A stretch of DNA of 13,612 bases from Sphingobacteriaceae bacterium. Lineage in GTDB: Bacteria > Bacteroidota > Bacteroidia > Sphingobacteriales > Sphingobacteriaceae. Positions 1 through 7,499 of this stretch are shown piece by piece. The stretch spans positions 1 to 13,612 of the forward strand of contig JANWIB010000027.1 in assembly GCA_025450155.1 (NCBI GenBank). The letters are read 5' to 3'. How positions within the stretch are numbered: position 1 is the stretch's first letter; each line of letters opens with the position of its first letter. Both the position numbers and the translations under genes were made by a program. A model generated the notes under the pieces. That model did not search any database and was not told the DNA's origin. It saw only the letters and a list, made by a program, of their open reading frames with translations.

Positions 1-1
1 A

Positions 2-382
2 AACAATGGTTCCTCCGCTATGTATTGGCTCATACTCGCTTATTTATTTCATACCATAGGTGAACTTTCATCTTCGCCTGTTTCACTTTCTTATATTACT
101 AAACTAGCTCCTTTAAAATATGCTTCCAGTATGATGGGGCTATATTGGGCAGCAACCGGGTTGGGAAATTATGTTGCCGGCTGGGTTGGTGTGTGGTCCC
201 AAACGGCAGGTGAATTACAGATATTTATGGGTATTGCCCTCTTCTGTACAGTAATTGGGATATTGGTTATTGCTTTACTTAAGCCGCTTAAAAGATTATC
301 GCATGGCGCTGAAGATTCCATTCAAGAGGCTGTACCAATTGCAAATACAGAACAAATTGAAATAAACCCTAAAAACGCATAA
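2..382 (+). CDS. POT-family peptide:H+ symporter, C-terminal part (5' end outside window)
   Basis: The frame is open from the first bases of the window, so the gene begins upstream and the ATG at 20 is internal. The visible 126 residues match the last quarter of the proton-dependent oligopeptide transporter (POT/PTR, MFS) family. They show a membrane segment ending in GELSSSPVSLS, then TKLAP, a small-residue stretch (SSMMGLYWAATGLGNYVAGW) forming another helix, and a last helix around IFMGIALFCTVIGILVIAL. A polar tail of about 35 residues follows. By family, the protein takes up di- and tripeptides across the inner membrane driven by protons. It is closed by a hairpin terminator at 412-439, so it is probably not cotranscribed with the next gene. 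The family call is firm; substrate specificity cannot be judged from this end. Confidence 0.88.
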   Translation, partial: NNGSSAMYWLILAYLFHTIGELSSSPVSLSYITKLAPLKYASSMMGLYWAATGLGNYVAGWVGVWSQTAGELQIFMGIALFCTVIGILVIALLKPLKRLSHGAEDSIQEAVPIANTEQIEINPKNA

Positions 383-411
383 CTATAGCCCGCTGAGTAT
401 GTAAATTAAGG

Positions 412-439
412 AAAAGCACAGCCTTTGCTGTACTTTTTT
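412..439 (+). terminator. Rho-independent-like terminator after the POT transporter
   Basis: Arms AAAAGCACAG (412-421) and CTGTACTTTT (428-437) pair with one mismatch around a 6-nt loop, and the 3' arm runs into a T-rich tract. It lies 30 nt after the transporter stop. It also overlaps a TTG at 425 that would otherwise be the longest possible start of the next gene. Confidence 0.6.
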
Positions 440-478
440 GTTTGCTTTCCTTTATATTCGCTCACAAAAAAGAATCGC

Positions 479-1228
479 GTGTTATCAGACAGCCTGGTTA
501 TTATTCCCACGTATAATGAGAAAGAAAACATCGAACGGATTATCCGTAAGGTATTTTCGCTCAATCATTCTTTTCATATTCTGATCATTGATGATGGTTC
601 GCCTGACGGCACCGCTGAAATTGTGAAACACTTGCAGGGAGAATTTTCAGGGAAACTGCATCTGGAAGAACGAAGTGGCAAATTGGGGTTAGGTACCGCA
701 TACATACATGGGTTTAAATGGGCTTTAAAGCGAGATTATGAATACATCTTCGAGATGGACGCCGACTTTTCACATAACCCGGAGGATCTGATTCGTTTAC
801 GTGAAGCCTGCGTTTCCGGGGCAGATGTAGCTGTTGGTTCACGGTATGTTACCGGAGTTAATGTAGTAAACTGGCCTATGAGCAGGGTTCTGATGTCTTA
901 CTTTGCTTCCTCTTATGTACGTTTTATTACTGGAATTATGATATGCGACGCAACCGCCGGATTTAAATGCTACCGTAGAATTGTTTTAGAAACTATTAAT
1001 TTGGATAAGATCAAATTTGTAGGATACGCCTTTCAAATCGAAATGAAATATACGGCAATATTGCATGGATTCCACGTAGTTGAAGTACCCATCATTTTTA
1101 CCGACCGTACCGAAGGAACTTCTAAAATGAGTCCTAAAATTTTTAGAGAAGCTTTTTTGGGTGTAATACAATTGAAAATAAACAGTTGGTATAGAAAATA
1201 CCCAAGGCCTTCGCAAAAAGCAAAATAA
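479..1228 (+). CDS. Polyprenol-phosphate mannose synthase (DPM1-like GT2 glycosyltransferase)
   Basis: The product is 249 aa. It belongs to glycosyltransferase family 2, dolichol/polyprenol-phosphate mannosyltransferase type: it transfers mannose from GDP-mannose to a polyprenyl phosphate, supplying a membrane-bound donor for envelope glycans or protein glycosylation. Visible signatures are the N-terminal LVIIPTYNEKENI, IIDDGSPDGT (about 36-45), the metal-binding DAD within EMDADFSHNPEDL (94-96), VGSRY (119-123), DATAGFKCY (157-165), and the FVGYAFQIEM and FTDRTEGTSKM blocks near the C-terminus. There is no C-terminal membrane domain, as in the short soluble/peripheral DPM1 class. I chose GTG 479 because homologues begin just before (S/K)DSLVIIPTYNE and because the frame upstream to TTG 425 runs through the preceding terminator. 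Stop at 1226-1228. Confidence 0.88.
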   Translation: MLSDSLVIIPTYNEKENIERIIRKVFSLNHSFHILIIDDGSPDGTAEIVKHLQGEFSGKLHLEERSGKLGLGTAYIHGFKWALKRDYEYIFEMDADFSHNPEDLIRLREACVSGADVAVGSRYVTGVNVVNWPMSRVLMSYFASSYVRFITGIMICDATAGFKCYRRIVLETINLDKIKFVGYAFQIEMKYTAILHGFHVVEVPIIFTDRTEGTSKMSPKIFREAFLGVIQLKINSWYRKYPRPSQKAK

Positions 1229-1338
1229 AATCCGAGCAGCAAAGCGTTTCTTTCTCCCCCCTCTCTTTTACGAGAATTCATAAACAAATGGCCCGCTTTG
1301 ATAGTATAATTAGTATCGTGTGTATTAATAGATAAACT

Positions 1339-1872
1339 ATGGAAACGCAAGAAATAAAAGAAAAACTGGAAGAAATTGAAGCAATTAAAAAAGTGCGGGA
1401 ATTGGCTGAAAAAATAAAAGACGCTCAAGTAGCCGTACTTACCACTGCAGGTGAATTGGGTTATCCGCATAGCCAACCCATGTATACTCATTCACTTAAA
1501 GATGATGGGATTATTTGGTTCATTACCTCTAAAGAATATCATAAAACCAATGAAATAGCAGCCAACGCTAAAGTTAGTGTTACCTATAGCGTACCTGCAG
1601 ATAATTTATATGTTGCTATTTATGGAACTGCAACGTTAACAGACAACCCGCACATGATTGATGAATTATGGAGCGATCGGTTTAGAGCCTGGTTTCCTAA
1701 AGGAAAAACTGACCCTGATATCACATTGATACGGATTGATATGGAGCATATTGAATATTGGGATGGACCCGATTCTATCGTTTCACAACTGATAAGCATA
1801 GTAAAAGCCACACTTGCCGGTAACCCCTATCAGGTAGTGGAACACAAAAAAGTAGATGTACATCATCAATAA
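1339..1872 (+). CDS. Pyridoxamine 5'-phosphate oxidase-like FMN-binding protein (general stress protein family)
   Basis: The product is 177 aa. A charged helical N-terminus (about 1-28, possible coiled coil) leads into a split-barrel flavin-binding fold: AVLTTAGELGYPHSQPM (about 32-48), IIWFITSKEYHKTNEI (58-73), then VSVTYSVPADNLYVAIYGTATL. The C-terminal block WFPKGKTDPDITLIRIDMEHIEYWD is typical of the general stress protein 26 / Pyrid_ox_like group. Family members bind FMN or a related cofactor and are usually stress-linked rather than true PNP oxidases in B6 synthesis; the physiological substrate is unknown. ATG 1339 follows a 110-nt spacer after the mannosyltransferase, so it may have its own promoter. 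The gene is convergent with the following gene and shares a bidirectional terminator with it. Confidence 0.85.
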   Translation: METQEIKEKLEEIEAIKKVRELAEKIKDAQVAVLTTAGELGYPHSQPMYTHSLKDDGIIWFITSKEYHKTNEIAANAKVSVTYSVPADNLYVAIYGTATLTDNPHMIDELWSDRFRAWFPKGKTDPDITLIRIDMEHIEYWDGPDSIVSQLISIVKATLAGNPYQVVEHKKVDVHHQ

Positions 1873-1916
1873 AGGGTTAAAGCAAGAGCTTGCAATTAAA
1901 AACCCCTTTGTTTCTA
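1871..1916. terminator. Bidirectional terminator between convergent genes
   Basis: AAAGGGTT (1871-1878) can pair with AACCCCTTT (1901-1909, one bulged C). Between them lies a nested GCAAG-AG-CTTGC hairpin. On the plus strand the stem is followed by TTTGTTTCT; on the minus strand the far arm is preceded by GGGGTTTTT and followed by TTTATT. It fills the 48-nt gap between two genes that end toward each other. Confidence 0.55.
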
Positions 1917-1920
1917 ATAC

Positions 1921-2994
1921 CTACCACTTAATATGCGCATCAATAAAGTGAATTAAACTATCGGCCATTATTTGCTGCTCCCTAACCTTTGGATGTCCCT
2001 TCGTATTTTTGTATAGAAAAAAATGAGTGTAAATTTTCTTATCCTGCAAAAGTTCTATGGCTTTTTCGATATATCCGGGCCATGGGGAACCCGGTTTGGT
2101 TGCATCCATATTTCCTAAAGCACAAATGATGTGAGCTTTGGGATATTTAACACGCAAGTTCTGTATAAATTTTCTATAAGATGTTATTATAAGCTCGGGC
2201 ATGGGTTTTAGAGTACCAAAAATGCGTTTGAATTCGACATGGTCTGGCTTATTTACCAACCAGGAATCATTTTGAAAAAGATTAACCACTACGATATCGG
2301 GTGAAAACCCCGAAAAATCCCATTTACTGTTAGAATCAGTAGGATTAAGCCGGTCATAAATTTCGGGCATGGTATAAGGGAACCAACTAATGGTGATTCC
2401 GATGCCACTTTTAGCGATAAAGGAATAAGCGGCATTATAATGGCGAGCGGTTAATGCCGCATAGCTCAAATAATTATTTTGATAGATACTGGCTGGCGAA
2501 TCTGCCAGGGTATCTTCTACCGCATAGCCGCAGGTAATAGAATTTCCGTAAAATTCTATTTTCCTTTTTTGAGCCGGGCTTGGTTTTAAGACCTTTCCTT
2601 TATCTGATTGAAAACCATAAAAAGAAACTTTCCCCCGATCGTATTCCGTAATTTTATACAATTCAATGCTATGTTTTCCTGCAGGTAAATTACTCGCTAA
2701 CACATATTGTCTTTTCGCAGTATCCAGTTTCAATTTGCAAACACTGTCTCGATCAATAATGACATTGAAAAAATTATCAGCCCGCTCATCTTTTAGCACT
2801 GCTTTCAATCCGGTTCCTTCAAAATTCAGTTTAACAGAAGAGCCCGACCAGTACATTTCGGCAGTGGAATCAATTAGTTCTACCCTACCCATATAGGTTA
2901 ATCGTTTATCCTTTGGCTCAATGTTGATTTGGCCTTTAGCGATGTTTGAAATAACGATAAAGAAGAAAAGAAGAAAAGAAATACCTTTTTTCAT
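1921..2994 (-). CDS. Secreted SGNH/GDSL hydrolase with CE2-type N-terminal domain (probable carbohydrate esterase)
   Basis: The product is 357 aa. A Sec signal peptide (1 to about 21, KK start, Phe/Ile-rich core, ending AKGQ) is followed by a beta-sandwich region (about 25-135) resembling the N-terminal domain of carbohydrate esterase family 2, and then an SGNH hydrolase domain. SGNH blocks seen: block I FYGNSITCGYA with nucleophile Ser152, block II KSGIG with Gly197, block III NLFQND with Asn242, and block V KGHP with His334. CE2 enzymes remove acetyl groups from polysaccharides outside the cytoplasm. The residue three before His334 is Thr rather than the usual Asp, consistent with the Ser-His dyad used by CE2 enzymes. 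The ATG lies 10 nt after the upstream gene's TAG, so this is probably the last gene of the four-gene minus-strand operon. The substrate is not readable from the sequence. Confidence 0.8.
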   Translation of the reverse strand: MKKGISFLLFFFIVISNIAKGQINIEPKDKRLTYMGRVELIDSTAEMYWSGSSVKLNFEGTGLKAVLKDERADNFFNVIIDRDSVCKLKLDTAKRQYVLASNLPAGKHSIELYKITEYDRGKVSFYGFQSDKGKVLKPSPAQKRKIEFYGNSITCGYAVEDTLADSPASIYQNNYLSYAALTARHYNAAYSFIAKSGIGITISWFPYTMPEIYDRLNPTDSNSKWDFSGFSPDIVVVNLFQNDSWLVNKPDHVEFKRIFGTLKPMPELIITSYRKFIQNLRVKYPKAHIICALGNMDATKPGSPWPGYIEKAIELLQDKKIYTHFFLYKNTKGHPKVREQQIMADSLIHFIDAHIKW

Positions 2995-3004
2995 TGTGAA
3001 TAGA

Positions 3005-4345
3005 CTACATTCCTAACAAAGATTTCATTTGCCTGAAGGCGTTGGTTTCTTTATCCGTAAAGCTGACAGAACCCAGCAGATGTATCATTTTTTTCTTTTT
3101 TTGTGCCTTTAATTCTAAAGAAGAAAGTTTTTGTATGTAGGTATTGAGTATAGGAAACTGTTTTTCTTTTTTTAGCCGGTTAAAATCTACGGATAAAAAG
3201 AAAAAGAAATCAGAATGCTCTTTTTTAGTGCTTAAGGAAGAGACCTTAGCTGTGCTTACCTGAAGATAATCCGAATCTACTGATGCATGCAAGGTATACA
3301 AGGGAAATAAGTTCTTATTAATTAACCCATTGGGTTGTATGGCTTCTTGATTTTGTAGATAATTGGATAATGCTGTTGCATCAGATTTGAAAGAAAAATA
3401 CATACCCGGAACCTGTTTGCTAGCCACGGTTTTTTTCTCTACTTTTTCAAAGTCATCATTGTATTCATAGGTAATTACAGAGTCCTGCTGTGTTACCGAA
3501 CCTACCAATACGGCCTCCGTATAACCTTTATAATAGCCTAATAAACTATCCAGATGGAAGGTATATTCGTTAATGTTAAAAATTGGAGATTTGCCATTTG
3601 GTTTGAAATTAGCTCCCATCCACATTTTAATACTACTTTCTTTTGGAAATTGGCTGTGTTGAACAGCTTCGGCGGCTATAAATCCTGCAGGTGAAGCAAT
3701 ACTAGCATTTAAAAGCACCTCTCCGTCCGTAAAGTTCAGGCCACCATAGCTATGGTTTTGAATATAGGTGATATGATCGTTACTTTCTTTCAGCTTACCA
3801 ATCCTTTGATCCGTGTCACTTAACATATTTTTTCCATTCAATATTTCCATCAGGATGTCAGTTACCTTTTCTTTTTTTGCAGAAAACGCTATCGCCATCA
3901 CATCAGCTGTATAGGCAACAGTTATTTTTCCACTTTTAGTAACACCAATAACCGTGGAGCTATTTATTTTTTTGAAGGATTGAATACCCAATTTTTTACT
4001 GATAAAATTCTTAAATAGTAAAGAATCAGAAAGTTCCAATGTGCAGAAAAAGGTGTCGTATAATTTATGAGATACATTATAGATAAAGATGTTGGCCGGG
4101 ATATTTATGCCGTTCTTTATCTTGGGCAGCTCTTTTTTCTTTGGCTTTAGCCAATCCTTTGGATTGGTTAGAAAATCTACTGTCAGACTTCGAATAATTT
4201 TATCTGTATTAATTTTGATAATGGCATTAGCTTGTTTATGAATGGTATTTTTATAGGAGTTATATTGCCGTATTTGCAGATAAACTGTACAAAAAAGCAA
4301 CAGCACCAATAGAGTTGCTGCTGCTCTAAGAAAAACTTTTCTCAT
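3005..4345 (-). CDS. Membrane-anchored exported protein of unknown function, DUF4836-like in layout
   Basis: The product is 446 aa, and I do not recognise a named family with certainty. A short basic N-terminus and one hydrophobic segment (about 8-24) look like an uncleaved signal anchor, with the remainder outside the cytoplasm. The body alternates beta-strand-like stretches with Lys-rich turns, including KKEKQ and KAQKKKKM near the C-terminus. Around residues 75-165 the order of elements (IPANIFIYNV, then FFCTLELSDSLLFKNF, then INSSTVIGVTKSGKITVAYTADVMAIAFS) parallels the N-terminal third of the DUF4836 protein encoded just upstream (ATSYYF, then HCFLLPLKNAANLEKLF, then FPATDSTGVVLWNNEMLLVVKG). 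This suggests distant common ancestry, which is inference. The start is 3 nt after the upstream stop, implying translational coupling, and the next gene follows after 10 nt. Confidence 0.7.
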   Translation of the reverse strand: MRKVFLRAAATLLVLLLFCTVYLQIRQYNSYKNTIHKQANAIIKINTDKIIRSLTVDFLTNPKDWLKPKKKELPKIKNGINIPANIFIYNVSHKLYDTFFCTLELSDSLLFKNFISKKLGIQSFKKINSSTVIGVTKSGKITVAYTADVMAIAFSAKKEKVTDILMEILNGKNMLSDTDQRIGKLKESNDHITYIQNHSYGGLNFTDGEVLLNASIASPAGFIAAEAVQHSQFPKESSIKMWMGANFKPNGKSPIFNINEYTFHLDSLLGYYKGYTEAVLVGSVTQQDSVITYEYNDDFEKVEKKTVASKQVPGMYFSFKSDATALSNYLQNQEAIQPNGLINKNLFPLYTLHASVDSDYLQVSTAKVSSLSTKKEHSDFFFFLSVDFNRLKKEKQFPILNTYIQKLSSLELKAQKKKKMIHLLGSVSFTDKETNAFRQMKSLLGM

Positions 4346-4348
4346 TAA

Positions 4349-6343
4349 TTATTTAGATGAATCGTCAATTAGCGAGAATATGTATTGTAATGAATTGGAA
4401 TAACCACCCGGCACGCCCACAGATACCTCAAAAGAGGCGATGTTATTTTCTATTTTATTCGCTTTCATCGAAATATCTCCCATTTTATCCAGCACTTTAT
4501 TCATTCTTTTCAAGGTTTTATCGTATTCATCGGTAAGCACCAGAGATGAGGAAAGCCTTCTTGGACTAAAGAAAGAAGCAAAATTATGTTTAGACATGAG
4601 TGTTTTATGCTCCTTAGAAATTTTAGACTCATAACTGCCATTGGCAATTTTTACCATATCTTCATGGGAGGTTCCTAAAAATATAATATCATCTTTAATT
4701 AACAGATAGCAGGCAAATGGACTTTCAGGTACTTCTATTTTGTAAAAATTACCTTCCTGGATTAGTACTTTCTTCTTTTTGCCGTAATTAATTAGTTTTT
4801 CTAAAAATTGAGGGTCTTTGGTCGACATCATAAATAAGAAATCGGGAATCGTGTGCATTCCTTTTTTCTCTACTTCTTTACCATTATAATCTTCATCATA
4901 ATCATAACCGGTATAAGTATATTCTTTTTGCGAGAGTCCATTCAGCAGAAACAACATATCTCCTGGCGCTACATTAGCAACTGCTTCTTCATCTAATAAA
5001 AGGGAGAAAAAATCTATTCCCAAAGAAATTTCATCTCCCACTTTATCCATATCCCCAAACATTTTTTTAAGCATTTTTGGATACTCTTCTAAATATGCTT
5101 TTGTATTAATAGCATAAGAAATGTATCCCACCAGCTTATCACTGTTTATATATTTAAAAAAATTCTTGTTCAGTTTTTTATCGGTGACTCTATTATAAAT
5201 CTCAGCCTGTTCATTATCCATTTCCATCCCACCCATAAAATATATCCGGTCTTGTTCCATATAGAGCTTAGCGCTCATGCTTCCATATCCCGATAGGTAA
5301 TTAGTTTTTTTGCCGAATACCGAACCATAAAATGTGTCGAATATATTACCATAAATGTTCTGTAAACTTGCAATCCATATGGTTATCTCCGCATTCTCAT
5401 CTAAGTTTTTCTGATAAGAAGCATTCGTGAGTATGGAGTTTGTACTGGTACTGTTTACTATTTCCTGTGCATATTTTTCCGACCATCCGTAAGCCAGAGT
5501 TTTCATCTTCTCCCAATCGCCATAATAAGAACTGTAAGAACTAGTAGTATCTGTCGTTATTGTTTCCTCAGCTTGGGGAATGTCCTGGATGGCCACTTCA
5601 TCCGATGGAGCATTCATGATTATTTCATCTTGTGAAATGTTTTTGGTTGATTTTTTACCCTTTTTAGCCTTCCTGATCACTTTTTTACCTTTTGGAACTT
5701 TTTTGCCTTTTGGAGTGCTTTTGATGACTGTTTCTTCTCGTGGAATGCGTTCGACCGCTACAGCAGTATCCACTGCAACTGCGGCAGAATCAACCGTAGA
5801 ACCGTAAGTCGAATAATCGTAATTTTTAAATATCCCGTAACGCCCATACGCCTCTGCCGTACTAAAAAAAGATCTTTTCGCATCACCTTTTACAACCAAT
5901 AACATTTCGTTATTCCACAAAACTACGCCGGTAGAATCGGTGGCAGGAAAGGCTCGGTAATCACCCTTATTTGTAATAAAAGCAGCTTGTTTACCTGCCC
6001 GGAATAATTTTTCCAGATTTGCCGCATTTTTAAGCGGAAGCAGAAAACAGTGATACGTAATACTGTCATTAGACCGAGTGAAATAATAGGATGTAGCAGT
6101 TAAATTCACCCCTAATTCTTCAATATCTGTAAACTTTAGTTTAATTCCTGTTGATAATTCTCTCAGAATTTTCTTCCCCAGGTAAGAATTATTAAACTCT
6201 TTTATCGATAAAAGATCGGTTAAGTTTTTTCCTTTTATACTAACTACAGCAGTTGCATCAGCAGGTATTTTACTGGCCAGATCCTGTGCCTGTATACCAG
6301 TAATTGCCATAAGTAAAAACGCCAATAAGTAAATTTTTTTCAT
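4349..6343 (-). CDS. DUF4836-family exported protein with Lys-rich insertion
   Basis: The product is 664 aa. The chosen ATG at 6343 gives a clean signal peptide (MKKIYLLAFLL..., cleavage after about residue 20, GIQA/QD). An in-frame ATG at 6379 would add 12 residues ahead of the KK motif and is less likely. The mature start, SKIPADATAVVSIKGKNLTDLLSI, is characteristic of DUF4836, a Bacteroidota family of unknown function. Beyond that, the chain is mixed alpha/beta with repeated FFKYIN, YISYAINTKAY and GDMLFLLNGL-type segments. Between about residues 185 and 280 there is a low-complexity insertion: a Thr/Val/Ala stretch, a strongly basic core with repeated PKGKKV (about 209-235), then an acidic Asp/Glu/Thr/Ser stretch. 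It is second in an operon of exported proteins, 56 nt after the lipoprotein gene and 3 nt before the next. No enzymatic motif is visible. Confidence 0.75.
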   Translation of the reverse strand: MKKIYLLAFLLMAITGIQAQDLASKIPADATAVVSIKGKNLTDLLSIKEFNNSYLGKKILRELSTGIKLKFTDIEELGVNLTATSYYFTRSNDSITYHCFLLPLKNAANLEKLFRAGKQAAFITNKGDYRAFPATDSTGVVLWNNEMLLVVKGDAKRSFFSTAEAYGRYGIFKNYDYSTYGSTVDSAAVAVDTAVAVERIPREETVIKSTPKGKKVPKGKKVIRKAKKGKKSTKNISQDEIIMNAPSDEVAIQDIPQAEETITTDTTSSYSSYYGDWEKMKTLAYGWSEKYAQEIVNSTSTNSILTNASYQKNLDENAEITIWIASLQNIYGNIFDTFYGSVFGKKTNYLSGYGSMSAKLYMEQDRIYFMGGMEMDNEQAEIYNRVTDKKLNKNFFKYINSDKLVGYISYAINTKAYLEEYPKMLKKMFGDMDKVGDEISLGIDFFSLLLDEEAVANVAPGDMLFLLNGLSQKEYTYTGYDYDEDYNGKEVEKKGMHTIPDFLFMMSTKDPQFLEKLINYGKKKKVLIQEGNFYKIEVPESPFACYLLIKDDIIFLGTSHEDMVKIANGSYESKISKEHKTLMSKHNFASFFSPRRLSSSLVLTDEYDKTLKRMNKVLDKMGDISMKANKIENNIASFEVSVGVPGGYSNSLQYIFSLIDDSSK
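5681..5716 (-). repeat. Two tandem 18-nt units coding for PKGKKV repeats
   Basis: On the plus strand, TTTTTTACCTTTTGGAAC (5681-5698) is followed directly by TTTTTTGCCTTTTGGAGT (5699-5716), identical at 15 of 18 positions. On the coding (minus) strand each unit encodes a Pro-Lys-Gly-Lys-Lys motif in the basic core of the DUF4836 protein, and similar Lys codon runs continue to about 5640. It looks like local in-frame duplication inside a linker. Confidence 0.6.
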
Positions 6344-6399
6344 TTGAATAATTTGTTTTTTAAGGACAATAAAGACCATACTTTACACATTTTATGGTT

Positions 6400-7089
6400 T
6401 CATTGAAATAATTGTATAGTATTTGAAAGATTAATTTTCCCGTTAATTAGATCCAGTACCGCAACCTGCAACATAATGGCTTTTTTTGACTTAGATACGT
6501 TTGCAAGTCTATTACTATACGTTTGAACAGGCTCTTCAAACCTGTAAATACTGGTATATTGAGCATTTTTAAACACCGCTTTATCTTCTTCTTTTAATTT
6601 ACCGTATTGCTTTTTAGCTTCGGGAATATATTGATAGTTTCGTTCAAAAACAGATTTTGTTTTATTGAAGGAATACGATGACGAATTGCTTATAAACTTA
6701 ATTTTTTGCTTCGTTAATATATTTTTTGACAGGCTATTCAGGTTTGAGATATCTTTAAACGAAAAGCTTAGCGTAGCTATATAGGTATTAAAATCTATCT
6801 TCTTTTTAATGTTGCTAATACCATCTGACTTTTTTAAATAATTGGCAGCCTCGTTCAATTGCTTTTGAATTTCCTGGCGGCTGGGGACTTTATATCCATG
6901 AATACTATCTAAAAGCAGAATAGATGCCACCTTAGCCTTACTCTGGCTTAAGTTTATAGTAAGAGTTGCCTCGCCAGATCCGTTCTTTTTCATATTAATT
7001 TCTTCAATGACCTGAAAACAGGAACTAAAGAAAAGCAGAAAAGACATTAAAAGAAGTGATGCAGAAAGATTTTTCCCCAACATACCCAT
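6400..7089 (-). CDS. Putative lipoprotein of unknown function, first gene of the envelope operon
   Basis: The product is 229 aa from ATG 7089; ATG 7083, two codons later, is equally possible. The frame also extends to a GTG at 7152, but that would put about 21 extra residues ahead of the signal peptide. The signal peptide is hydrophobic (LLLMSFLLF) and ends in a lipobox-like FSSC with Cys24, so the mature protein is probably lipid-anchored. The mature part begins with INMKKNGSGEATLTINLSQSKAK, a beta-rich opening reminiscent of LppM-like lipoprotein domains (weak resemblance, inference). An alpha/beta section with many Lys/Ser/Asn residues follows. It ends 56 nt before the DUF4836 gene and is divergent from the small gene at 7201. 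I cannot assign a function. Confidence 0.65.
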   Translation of the reverse strand: MGMLGKNLSASLLLMSFLLFFSSCFQVIEEINMKKNGSGEATLTINLSQSKAKVASILLLDSIHGYKVPSRQEIQKQLNEAANYLKKSDGISNIKKKIDFNTYIATLSFSFKDISNLNSLSKNILTKQKIKFISNSSSYSFNKTKSVFERNYQYIPEAKKQYGKLKEEDKAVFKNAQYTSIYRFEEPVQTYSNRLANVSKSKKAIMLQVAVLDLINGKINLSNTIQLFQ

Positions 7090-7125
7090 CGCTTCAAATT
7101 TAAACAATAGATCGCTACCAAAAAA

Positions 7126-7156
7126 ATAAAATACTACTACTCCCTGCCGCACAAAA
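7126..7156 (-). promoter_or_regulatory. Possible promoter of the minus-strand envelope operon
   Basis: Read on the minus strand, TTTTG (7156-7152) is followed after 18 nt by TATTTTAT (7133-7126). This resembles the Bacteroidota pattern TTTG ... TAnnTTTG, with a poor match at the end of the -7 element. It would start transcription near 7119, about 30 nt before ATG 7089, which also argues against the GTG at 7152 as the start codon. Confidence 0.3.
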
Positions 7157-7200
7157 CTTTACCCTGTTGGTGTTTGTTTCTTATAAAATTCTCCGAAGCG

Positions 7201-7365
7201 ATGGCAAAGTTCAAATTTAGTGACCGGGTAAAAGTGCCTGACGGCCAGATAGGCATTGTACAAGAAGACCAGGAAGAGGACTCAAAAGATGTAAAAGTGC
7301 TCTTAGAGGGTGATGATTTTGCTCATATTTATAATGAGGATGACTTAAACTATGCAGAAATATAA
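7201..7365 (+). CDS. Small acidic protein of unknown function (54 aa)
   Basis: It starts at ATG 7201; an in-frame TTG at 7174 would add nine residues that look like upstream DNA. The sequence opens MAKFKFSDRVKVPDGQIGIVQ, a pattern seen in small SH3-like/KOW-type beta barrels (basic strand, Asp-Gly turn, GIV strand). It continues with an acidic loop (EDQEEDSKD), VKVLLEGDDFAHIY and an acidic tail EDDLNYAEI. It has no signal peptide or Cys, so it is probably cytoplasmic. It is transcribed alone between the divergent envelope operon and the CreD module, with 134 nt to the next start. The KOW-like reading is a guess from pattern only; no function is assigned. Confidence 0.65.
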   Translation: MAKFKFSDRVKVPDGQIGIVQEDQEEDSKDVKVLLEGDDFAHIYNEDDLNYAEI

Positions 7366-7445
7366 AATTATACGTCCTCTAATAAGGCTCTGAAAATTTA
7401 AATAACTCCACCAACTTTCCTAAAACTTAAAAAAAATCACATTCG

Positions 7446-7498
7446 TTTTGCATTGTTAAAAAATTATTCTTTACTTTGAAAAACAAAGTACTTTTAAA
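7446..7498 (+). promoter_or_regulatory. Promoter plus operator 1 of the CreD module
   Basis: TTTTG (7446-7450) is followed 20 nt later by TTACTTTG (7471-7478), close to the Bacteroidota -7 element TAnnTTTG. Over that element lies a 7-bp perfect inverted repeat, TACTTTG-N5-CAAAGTA (7472-7490), which continues into ACTTTTAAA. The segment 7473-7498 matches 8435-8460 upstream of creD at 23 of 26 positions, the three differences all being in the spacer. The overlap with the -7 element suggests a repressor site, and the adjacent winged-helix protein is the obvious candidate. Confidence 0.6.
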
Positions 7499-7499
7499 A

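Noticed and set aside
1297..1320. Possible promoter TTTG ... TATCGTG before the oxidase-like gene
   Set aside because: The spacing is about 13 nt and the -7 match is poor; not supportable.
1033..1491. 152-aa minus-strand open frame opposite the mannosyltransferase end and the oxidase-like gene
   Set aside because: It spans two well-supported plus-strand genes, is Phe-rich and low in complexity, and has no domain-like pattern, so it is a shadow frame.
5641..5722. T-rich repeated stretch that could be mistaken for an intergenic repeat or terminator series
   Set aside because: It is in frame within the DUF4836 gene and encodes the Lys-rich linker.
7174..7200. TTG start extending the 54-aa protein by nine residues
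   Set aside because: ATG 7201 begins a clean MAKFKFSDRVKV opening and the extension looks like leader sequence.
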